Source: Sideroxydans lithotrophicus
Lineage (GTDB): Bacteria > Pseudomonadota > Gammaproteobacteria > Burkholderiales > Sulfuriferulaceae
Direction: 5' to 3'
NCBI GenBank assembly: GCA_022736605.1
Contig: DZDB01000119.1
Coordinates: 1-5,750, forward strand
Length of the DNA stretch: 5,750 nt
This document shows, piece by piece, positions 1 to 5,419 of the stretch. Under the pieces are notes generated by a model that did not search any database, was not told where the DNA came from, and saw nothing but the letters and a program-made list of their open reading frames with translations. The translations under genes and the position numbers were made by a program. Position 1 is the first letter of the stretch. The number at the start of each line of letters is the position of its first letter.

Positions 1-1706
1 ACATGCAGCTCGGGCCAGCCTTTGGCGACAAAGGTTTTGTTCAGTTCGGTCAGCGCGGCCTGCATGTCCATCCCGGCCAGCACCGCGTCACGCGCGTGCT
101 GTGGGTTATCCATTGGCGCACCCCAGAATGCCATGATGCAGTCGCCCATGTATTTGTCGATGGTGCCATGGTGCTGGTGAATGACCCGTGTCATGGCGCC
201 GAGAAATTCATTGAGCAAATCGGATAACTGCTGCGGGCTGAGGCTCTCCGAAATACTGGTAAAGCCGCGCACGTCGGAAAACAGGATGGACAGCGCCTTG
301 CTCTCCGAGCGCATGTTGAAGCGCGACGGATCCTGGCTCATTTCATCCACCAGTTCGGGCGGCACATATTGACCGAACAAGCTGGTAATCTGGCGCCGCG
401 CGCGCGTCTCGGCAAAAAAACCCCACGCCATGTTGAGCAGCATCAAGCCCACTATCAGCACGCCCAATGTCGCCAATGGCAGTACCCACAGCTGCTGCCA
501 CGCCCAGTAATTGCCTGCCAGCAACAGCGTCAGCAACGCCAGTGAAAACAGCGCACCGCGCAGCGGCGTCAGGCGCGGCAACAGCAGCGCGAGCAGGATA
601 CCCAGCACCAGCACAGCGGCGGTTTGCGCATCGGCAGCCCAGGTGGGCGTATAGCGGATGGTATTGTCGAGCATGCCGGAAATCAGATTGGCGTGGATCT
701 CGACACCAGGATAACTTTTGGCCAGCGGCGTCACGCGCAAGTCGAGTAATCCAGGTGCGGTCGCGCCCACCAGCACGATGGTATTTTCCAGCACGCTGGG
801 CGGGATGCGTCGCGCCAGTACATCGGCCACCGATACATACTGATAGCCGGGATAGGCCCGATACGGCACATACGCCGCCCCGTGCCGATTCACTGGCGCG
901 TACAGGCCGTCGGCGTTGAGCACCAGCCGGGCATAGCGTTTTCCATCCACCGGTGCATAGGTCAAGGGTGCGCTGAATGCCGCCCGTAGCGTCGCCAGCG
1001 ACAGCGCCTCGTAATCGGCGCCCTGGTAGGTTTGCAGCAGCGGCATGCGCCGCGTCACGCCGTCAAAGTCGGCCTGCATGTTGAAAAAGCCGCCGCCCAC
1101 CGCGTTGGCCTGCAGCGCGGGCAGATTGCCGCCGTAGCCGAGGTTATGTGTGTAAGCCTGATCCAGACCGCGCATGGCAGCAGCGCTAAATACCGGCGGC
1201 GGCAATACGCCTGTACTGCCCGCATACGGCGTGAAGTAATAGCCCAGCGCCACCGGGCCTTTTTTTAACGTGGCGGCAAACTGCGCGTCGAAATCCAGTA
1301 ACGGACGGGCTTTTTTCAACGCGGTGGTGAAGTCGGTTTGATCGCGCAATTTGGTCGTGGCGAGGCGCTCCAGCGCGGGCAGGCTCGGGTCGGGTTCGGC
1401 AAACACCACGTCAAAGCCGATTGCCGCCACTGCATAATGACCGAACAGCGTATCGACCAGGCCTGCGAGCTTGTCACGGCTCCACGGCCAGCGCCCGAGT
1501 TGCTTCAGGCTGGCTTCGTCGATATTGACGATCACCACGCGCGGGTCAACGGTATGTGGCAGGGTAAGTAATAAACGCGTGTCGTAAGACCAGGCTTCCA
1601 GCCGCTGCAGCGCGCCGATACGAATCACGCCCGCCGCGTGCAACAGCAGCATCGCCGCCAGCAGCAGACTCAGCACTACCCGGGGTGCAGAACGCCAACC
1701 CCGCAT
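1..1706 (-). CDS. CHASE2-domain class III adenylate cyclase (3' end beyond window)
   Basis: Membrane receptor predicted to make cAMP from ATP in the cytoplasm in response to a periplasmic signal. The visible 568 residues give the full sensor and about half of the catalytic domain. An N-terminal membrane anchor spans about residues 9-28. The CHASE2 domain (about 30-345) shows VIVNIDEASLKQLGRWPW (58-75), FFNMQADFDGVTRRMPLL (207-224) and a late LVGATAPGLLDLR stretch (312-324). Three close membrane helices follow (about 361-381, 385-406, 408-431), then the cyclase domain from about 437. FSDVRGFT holds the first metal Asp (D478), and DKYMGD holds K518, the lysine expected for adenine recognition, and the second metal Asp (D522). 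The 44-residue Asp spacing fits class III enzymes. The transition-state Asn/Arg pair lies outside the window, so activity is inferred. The ATG directly follows the TAA of the protease gene with only a weak ribosome site, suggesting translational coupling. Confidence 0.93.
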   Translation of the reverse strand, partial: MRGWRSAPRVVLSLLLAAMLLLHAAGVIRIGALQRLEAWSYDTRLLLTLPHTVDPRVVIVNIDEASLKQLGRWPWSRDKLAGLVDTLFGHYAVAAIGFDVVFAEPDPSLPALERLATTKLRDQTDFTTALKKARPLLDFDAQFAATLKKGPVALGYYFTPYAGSTGVLPPPVFSAAAMRGLDQAYTHNLGYGGNLPALQANAVGGGFFNMQADFDGVTRRMPLLQTYQGADYEALSLATLRAAFSAPLTYAPVDGKRYARLVLNADGLYAPVNRHGAAYVPYRAYPGYQYVSVADVLARRIPPSVLENTIVLVGATAPGLLDLRVTPLAKSYPGVEIHANLISGMLDNTIRYTPTWAADAQTAAVLVLGILLALLLPRLTPLRGALFSLALLTLLLAGNYWAWQQLWVLPLATLGVLIVGLMLLNMAWGFFAETRARRQITSLFGQYVPPELVDEMSQDPSRFNMRSESKALSILFSDVRGFTSISESLSPQQLSDLLNEFLGAMTRVIHQHHGTIDKYMGDCIMAFWGAPMDNPQHARDAVLAGMDMQAALTELNKTFVAKGWPELH

Positions 1707-2612
1707 TTACTGGAGACGGTAAAAGCGCTGTGGCAGGTCTTTACCCGGCGGCAGACGATCAAACCGGCTGCCGATGGCGTCACCCAGCATGTCGAATCGC
1801 ACATCCGGTGCCGGGTGGGTCTTGAACAGTAACGCGACACGGCTGTCATTGGGCGCTGCATGGCCAATTTGCTGCAACACCGCAGGCAGGCCGTAGGCGT
1901 CATAACCGGCGCGCGCGGCCAGCACCACGCCCATGCGGTCAGCGGCAAATTCGGCGTCTTTATCCAGCCCGCGCGACATGATTTCCGCACCGCTGCCGAT
2001 CAGTTGCTGCGCTGCATCCGAGCCTTTGATCTGCTGGCCCAGCGCCTGCGCGCCAAGGCCGATGAGCCTGGATTTTTGCAGGATACGGAGCTGGTCTTTG
2101 TTCACCACATGGCTGATTTCATGCCCCAGCACACCGGCCAGTTCCGCTTCATTGTTGAGCTGCTGGTACAAGCCCTTGGTGACAAAAACGAAGCCGCCTG
2201 GCGCGGCAAACGCATTGATATCGGTACTGTCGATCACGCCAAAATGCCAGGGCAGATCCGGGCGGTCGCTCTGCAACGCCACCCAGCGCCCGACTTTGTT
2301 CACATAGCGCTGCAGGTTGTCGTCCTTGACCAGCGGCGCTGCGCCCAGCAGATTGCCCGCCAGCTGCTGACCAAGCTGGATTTCATCGTTATCGGTGGGC
2401 TTGGCAATCGCACCCAGCAGGATATTGGCGGCATTGTCACGCAGGCTGGGCTGTTTGGCAGGCGTTTCGGTGCCTGTCGCAGCCGGTTTGTCGGCAGGCT
2501 GAGTCACCTGGTTTGGCAGCTGTTTGAGGAAATCATTCAGGTCGAAGGCCTGCGCAGCGCCACCAAACGCAGCGGCCACCAAAGCGACGAGCAACAAGGA
2601 CTTTTTCATCAT
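1707..2612 (-). CDS. periplasmic M48-family zinc metalloprotease
   Basis: Zinc-dependent endopeptidase of family M48, probably working in the periplasm on envelope proteins in the manner of BepA- or LoiP-like proteases. This role is inferred from the family; no substrate can be read from the sequence. The 301-residue protein begins with a signal peptide (Lys-Lys, hydrophobic core, AQA cleavage site after residue 22) and has no lipobox Cys, so it should be soluble. A low-complexity Pro/Thr/Ala-rich linker covers about 35-56, and the peptidase domain runs from about 75 to 275. HEISH at 164-168 supplies two zinc His and the catalytic Glu (E165). EFAAD at 221-225 supplies the third ligand E221. 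The late FKTHPAPDVR segment is also typical of the family. No TPR repeats follow, unlike BepA. The gene overlaps the stop of the SH3 gene and is flush with the cyclase gene. A second in-frame ATG at 2609 is better spaced from the ribosome site. Confidence 0.93.
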   Translation of the reverse strand: MMKKSLLLVALVAAAFGGAAQAFDLNDFLKQLPNQVTQPADKPAATGTETPAKQPSLRDNAANILLGAIAKPTDNDEIQLGQQLAGNLLGAAPLVKDDNLQRYVNKVGRWVALQSDRPDLPWHFGVIDSTDINAFAAPGGFVFVTKGLYQQLNNEAELAGVLGHEISHVVNKDQLRILQKSRLIGLGAQALGQQIKGSDAAQQLIGSGAEIMSRGLDKDAEFAADRMGVVLAARAGYDAYGLPAVLQQIGHAAPNDSRVALLFKTHPAPDVRFDMLGDAIGSRFDRLPPGKDLPQRFYRLQ

Positions 2613-3127
2613 CGTCCTCCCTGAGCAGGATTCGGCAAATACGCCACGCTGGTTGCACGCAGCCCGCCTTGTGCGGCAAAACTGCGCGCGGTGCTCCCGC
2701 TGATCGTGTAACGCTCCAGCTGGGCGATGCCGTCAGCGCTGTAGTGCGCTTCCTTGAGGTCTTCCTCATTCAGCCCGCGCACACCGGCTGTGGCAACAAT
2801 CTGCCCGGGCTGGCGCTTGCCGGTGGCCATTTGCGCCATGCCGACAATGTCTGCTGCACCGTTGGATCTGTAAGCCGCGCCAGTGCGCACCGAAAGCAGT
2901 CGTACCCAGCCACGGCTGTGACCGGACGCCACCTGCAACCAGCCACCCTGGCGTTTAATCACTGTGACCGGCGCGCCGCGCGACACGCTGCCAAGCCGGG
3001 CGCTGTTGCCTGCCGGACTGGCATAAAGAATCTCGGGTTTAATCATTGTGCCGCTTTGAGCAGCGAGTGCCAGCGTGCCATAGAGCACCCCGACAACAAT
3101 CAATCCGGTTGCGTAACTTATTTTCAT
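2609..3127 (-). CDS. exported SH3-domain protein, partner gene of the M48 protease
   Basis: First gene of the minus-strand operon; 172 residues. A signal peptide with a hydrophobic core at about 7-22 (likely cut after ALA, residue 22) sends it to the periplasm. Residues 27-82 form a bacterial SH3 (SH3b-like) fold: an Ala-Arg-Leu-Gly-Ser turn, VTVIKRQGGWLQV (54-66) and RGWVRLLSV (72-80), the alternating pattern of these beta barrels. Such domains usually bind peptidoglycan or other proteins. A separate C-terminal region has a distinctive conserved-looking stretch, VRGLNEEDLKEAHYSADG (116-133), followed by a predicted helix and a Gly/Ala-rich end. I recognise this stretch as typical of proteins encoded beside M48 proteases, but I know of no assigned function. 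Its stop overlaps the protease start, so co-translation is likely. It could recruit the protease to the cell wall or regulate it; that is inference. Confidence 0.85.
   Translation of the reverse strand: MKISYATGLIVVGVLYGTLALAAQSGTMIKPEILYASPAGNSARLGSVSRGAPVTVIKRQGGWLQVASGHSRGWVRLLSVRTGAAYRSNGAADIVGMAQMATGKRQPGQIVATAGVRGLNEEDLKEAHYSADGIAQLERYTISGSTARSFAAQGGLRATSVAYLPNPAQGGR
2615..2622 (-). promoter_or_regulatory. Shine-Dalgarno site of the M48 gene
   Basis: On the minus strand AGGGAGGA precedes ATGATG. The GGAGG core is 3 bases from the first ATG (2612) and 6 from the second (2609). The second spacing is nearer the usual optimum, so translation may begin at Met2. Either start leaves the signal peptide intact and keeps an overlap with the TGA of the SH3 gene. 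Confidence 0.65.
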
Positions 3128-3234
3128 ACTGGCCTCCAGGCTGGGTTACAGGTTTATTCTAATGCCGTCAGCATGCCTGTACATGGTACGCTTTGCATCT
3201 GTTTATCAGGATGCCACGATCTATTTCTTCACCC
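3128..3234. promoter_or_regulatory. divergent intergenic region, presumed promoters of both operons
   Basis: This 107-base stretch is the only intergenic space in the window and must carry the promoters if both clusters are transcribed from here. On the minus strand TAGAAT (3161-3156) resembles a -10 box, but no convincing -35 lies 16-18 bases upstream. On the plus strand TCTAAT (3158-3163) is a five-of-six -10 match, again without a good -35. If used it would give an overlapping back-to-back arrangement. Two GTAC palindromes three bases apart (3179-3189) and GCATGC (3171-3176) could be part of an operator. None of these sites is strong enough to assign to a regulator. Confidence 0.35.
3133..3137 (-). 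promoter_or_regulatory. Shine-Dalgarno site of the SH3 gene
   Basis: GGAGG on the minus strand lies 5 bases before the ATG at 3127. This fixes the start of the SH3-domain gene, and the signal peptide begins directly at that Met. Confidence 0.75.
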
Positions 3235-4029
3235 ATGACGCAACTGGCCAGTTTGATCGAAAACCTCGGCGCGGGTTTCCTCAACCGCCTGCGCGCCCTG
3301 CTGGCGCTGGCTTTATTCGGCTACCGCCTGTCAGCCGCTGCGCTTGACCCGCGCACTTACAACAGTGCCACGCGCTGGATTCTGGTCAAACAGATTTACT
3401 TTACCGCAGTACAACCGCTGCCGGTGTTTTTGGCGTATGCGCTCATCATCAGCTGGGTTCTGATACGTATCATCGTCACCACCGCGCGTGATTTCGGCCT
3501 GTCCGCCTACGTACCCGGCCTGATCGTCAACGTGCTGGTGCTGGAGCTGCTGCCGTTTGTGTCAGTGTTATTCGTCGCGCTGCGCTCCAGCGCGGCCATC
3601 AATACCGAAGTTGCACTGATGCACACCAACAACGAACTCGCAGCGTTTGAGCATGCGCAGATAGACCCAATCAAGTATGAGTTCATGCCGCGTGTGGTCG
3701 GCGGCGTGCTGTCGGTCATGGCGCTCACGCTGCTGTCCACCCTGAGCGCACTGGTGGTGGCATTTTTTCAGATGTATGGCGCGACCCTGGACAATGTGTC
3801 GCTTTTTTCACGCCAGATCGGCCAGCTGATGCACCTGCCTCTGGTGCTGATTCTGACCCTGAAAAGCATCCTGTTTGGCCTGAGTGTGACATTGATCCCG
3901 TTAAAAACCGGCCTGGAGATGCCCAAGCGCCTGTTCCTGGTGCCGGTATCGGTACTCAAAGGCATGATGCGGGTGTTTTTTGCCATCATACTCATTGAGG
4001 TGACATCATTAGCCTTCACCTTCATCTAG
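3235..4029 (+). CDS. MlaE-family (MCE system) ABC permease, divergent
   Basis: Inner-membrane permease of the MlaE/Ttg2B type, which in MCE systems contacts the ATPase and the MCE ring and moves phospholipids or other hydrophobic molecules. With the ATG at 3235 it has 264 residues, near the family norm. A cytosolic amphipathic start (about 1-20) leads to membrane segments at about 62-82, 95-117, 155-178, 200-221 and 242-263. The family core is visible in ALRSSAAINTEVALM (115-129), with the expected Arg, Ser and Glu, and in the IDPIKYEFMPRVVGGVL stretch (143-159). Two regions diverge: the coupling segment reads ELAAFEHAQIDP, and the usual Gly-rich, Thr-rich C-terminal motif is replaced by LFLVPVSVLKGMMRVFF (233-249). 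The start is uncertain because no site has a good ribosome binding sequence: ATG 3211 (272 aa) and TTG 3193 (278 aa) are alternatives. I chose 3235 because homologs begin close to this Leu-rich helix. Confidence 0.85.
   Translation: MTQLASLIENLGAGFLNRLRALLALALFGYRLSAAALDPRTYNSATRWILVKQIYFTAVQPLPVFLAYALIISWVLIRIIVTTARDFGLSAYVPGLIVNVLVLELLPFVSVLFVALRSSAAINTEVALMHTNNELAAFEHAQIDPIKYEFMPRVVGGVLSVMALTLLSTLSALVVAFFQMYGATLDNVSLFSRQIGQLMHLPLVLILTLKSILFGLSVTLIPLKTGLEMPKRLFLVPVSVLKGMMRVFFAIILIEVTSLAFTFI
3997..4010 (+). promoter_or_regulatory. internal Shine-Dalgarno site and possible AUU start
   Basis: GAGGTGA (3997-4003) is a seven-base match to the sequence complementary to the 16S rRNA 3' end. It lies inside the permease gene. 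The codon ATT at 4008 is 7 bases after GAGG and is in frame with the next gene, where no ATG, GTG or TTG occurs between the upstream stop (3996-3998) and 4116. AUU initiation is rare but known for infC in Escherichia coli. This is a sequence-based proposal, not an established start. Confidence 0.4.
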
Positions 4030-4475
4030 ACTGGTGCAACGACGACGCGCTGCGCCAGCGCAAGCTCGATGCGCTCATCGCTGATGGCTGTGCGCTCGTA
4101 TCACCGGATCTGCCTTTGCGCGTTAACCTGACGGCGCTGGAAAACATTGCCCTGATCCAGCAATACCATGCCGGTTTGAGCTGGACTCACGCCAGCGCGG
4201 AAGCGCAGCAATTGCTCGATCTGAGCGGCCACGGTGACTGCGCCATGCAACGCGATGAAGACCTGACATCGGCACAGCGTTTTGCCGTCAAACTGGCACG
4301 TGCGATTTCGCAGACGCGTCCGCTGCTGGTGATCGACCGCCCGGGCTTGATGTTGCCGGATATCGCCTACCCGCAACAGCTGGCGACATGGCTGGAAAAT
4401 CTGTCCGGTCGTTTGCCGGATTTCCGGATACTCGACTTTGACTGGCATAAACCCTTGTATGCGAGCCTGATATGA
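4008..4475 (+). CDS. degenerate ABC-ATPase-like protein lacking the Walker A region
   Basis: It sits where MCE operons carry the MlaF ATPase and aligns by eye with the second half of one, but has only about 155 residues against roughly 250-270. After a short beta-like start (ISLHLHLDW, 1-9) there is no GxxGxGKS/T loop. By residue 28 the protein is already in the Q-loop strand, with CALVSPD where a Gln is expected. LTALENIAL (41-49) begins the helical subdomain. The signature is LTSAQ (86-90) instead of LSGGQ, followed by a family-like RFAVKLARAI helix. Walker B is LLVIDRP (106-112): Asp110 is kept but the catalytic Glu is Arg111. It ends shortly after DFDWHKP. ATP hydrolysis is therefore not expected; it may be a structural adaptor for the permease. 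Its TGA overlaps the MlaD ATG and the frame is open throughout, which argues against a decaying remnant. A conventional start would be TTG 4116 (119 aa), but that would drop coding-like upstream sequence. Confidence 0.65.
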   Translation: MSLHLHLDWCNDDALRQRKLDALIADGCALVSPDLPLRVNLTALENIALIQQYHAGLSWTHASAEAQQLLDLSGHGDCAMQRDEDLTSAQRFAVKLARAISQTRPLLVIDRPGLMLPDIAYPQQLATWLENLSGRLPDFRILDFDWHKPLYASLI

Positions 4476-5419
4476 ATCAATCCATCCAGTTCAAGGTCGG
4501 CCTGTTTCTGACCGGCTTTCTGATCATCAGCCTGAGCGCGCTGCTGTATTTACTCTACGCGCGCGGCACGTTTGAACCTGAAGCACACTTCACACTGATT
4601 GCCTTCGACGCGACCGGCATCGAGGCTGGTACGCCGCTGATGTATCGCGGCATCGCCATCGGCAGTGTCACCGGTGTATCGCACAGCGACCGTGGGCTGG
4701 CGCTGGTCAAACTCAGCCTGCCGGAGCACGATCACCGCTGGATCAGGACTTCCAGTGAGTTCACCCTGGACAAGCCTCTCGTGGGCGCCACCAGCATACG
4801 ACTGGACACGGATGATCTGGATGCGCCAAGCTTGCCAGATGGCGCGAATATGCCGCTGATACTCACCCCGCCGCTCGATATTCCTGGCCTGGCCGCCAAG
4901 GCTAACGTCATTCTCGACCAGCTCGCCACCGTCAGCGCCAATGTTGCGCAGATGACGCGCAAGGACAGCGAGATCAACGCTACGCTTGGCAACCTCAAAA
5001 CCATCACCGGCCAGATGACCGGCAAATACGGCGTGGCGGGTGGCTTGCTTGGTGGCGACAAACAGGCTCAGGTATTGATGGATGCACTGCAAAACGTGCA
5101 GGCGCTGACCGCCAATCTCAACCAGATTTCACACAAGCTGGATCGCTGGGCGTTCGCCAAGGGTGGTGTGGCAGACAAGACTGACCAGTCGCTGGCGCAA
5201 CTGCAAACGATGCTTGCAGAGATTCAAACCAGCCTGAAAAAGGTCGATACATTGCTGGTCAACGCCAATGGCCTGACAGCCAACCTCAAGGACGGTACCG
5301 ATGACCTGGTGCAATTGCGCAGCCAGGTGGATGAAGCGGTCAGCCAGGCTAACCAGCTGATGCTGAAAATCAACCGTTTTCTGCCATCGTCCAAAGCCGG
5401 AGAGGTCAAACTGCCATGA
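4472..5419 (+). CDS. MlaD-type MCE-domain protein
   Basis: Inner-membrane-anchored, periplasmic lipid-binding subunit of an MCE transport system; family members form hexameric rings with a central hydrophobic channel. The 315 residues comprise one N-terminal membrane helix (about 9-30), a single MCE domain (about 36-113) and a long helical tail. The MCE signature is clear: ATGIEAGTPLMYRGIAIGSV (47-66), matching the family pattern of a Gly-Leu/Ile-x-x-Gly-x-x-Val/Met-x-Tyr/Arg-Gly motif. The closing strands FTLDKPLVGATSIRLDT (97-113) follow. Residues about 138-180 and 200-305 are Ala/Gln/Asn/Leu-rich with heptad-like spacing and suggest coiled coil. A Gly-rich break (184-195) interrupts the tail. 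The tail is longer than that of E. coli MlaD and may extend the channel toward the outer membrane. It overlaps its neighbours on both sides by 4 bases (ATGA), implying tight co-translation. Residues that contact lipid cannot be read from sequence alone. Confidence 0.9.
   Translation: MNQSIQFKVGLFLTGFLIISLSALLYLLYARGTFEPEAHFTLIAFDATGIEAGTPLMYRGIAIGSVTGVSHSDRGLALVKLSLPEHDHRWIRTSSEFTLDKPLVGATSIRLDTDDLDAPSLPDGANMPLILTPPLDIPGLAAKANVILDQLATVSANVAQMTRKDSEINATLGNLKTITGQMTGKYGVAGGLLGGDKQAQVLMDALQNVQALTANLNQISHKLDRWAFAKGGVADKTDQSLAQLQTMLAEIQTSLKKVDTLLVNANGLTANLKDGTDDLVQLRSQVDEAVSQANQLMLKINRFLPSSKAGEVKLP

Noticed and set aside
414..420. A7 homopolymer in the cyclase gene, a possible slippage or phase-variation site
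   Set aside because: It encodes the Gly-Phe-Phe end of a membrane helix in frame; a single tract of seven is ordinary and no alternative frame of interest follows.
467..919. A 150-codon plus-strand open frame inside the cyclase gene
   Set aside because: Its Ala/Arg/Pro-rich composition is typical of an antisense shadow, and the minus strand encodes the clear CHASE2 and transmembrane regions here.
1249..1274. GCCAC / GTGGC arms around a seven-T run, resembling a terminator
   Set aside because: The stem is only 5 bases, the T run lies in the loop rather than after the stem, and the sequence is inside the cyclase coding region.
1860..2624. A 254-codon open frame on the plus strand antisense to the M48 gene
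   Set aside because: The minus strand carries an unmistakable M48 protease with HEISH and a signal peptide. The antisense protein is rich in Gln, His and Arg with no family features, as expected from the mirror of a GC-rich gene.
4030..4115. Reading 4030-4115 as an intergenic gap between the permease and a TTG-started gene
   Set aside because: The frame of the ATPase-like protein stays open through this stretch and its product matches the Q-loop strand of ABC ATPases, so coding is more likely.
3995..4475. Calling the ATPase-like gene a simple pseudogene
   Set aside because: No stop or frameshift interrupts it, the ATGA overlap with the next gene is intact, and the scaffold residues of the helical subdomain are kept. 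A recent in-frame deletion remains possible, so this is a judgement.
4550..5092. A 180-codon minus-strand open frame opposite the MlaD gene
   Set aside because: No recognisable features or ribosome site; the plus strand holds an intact MCE domain.
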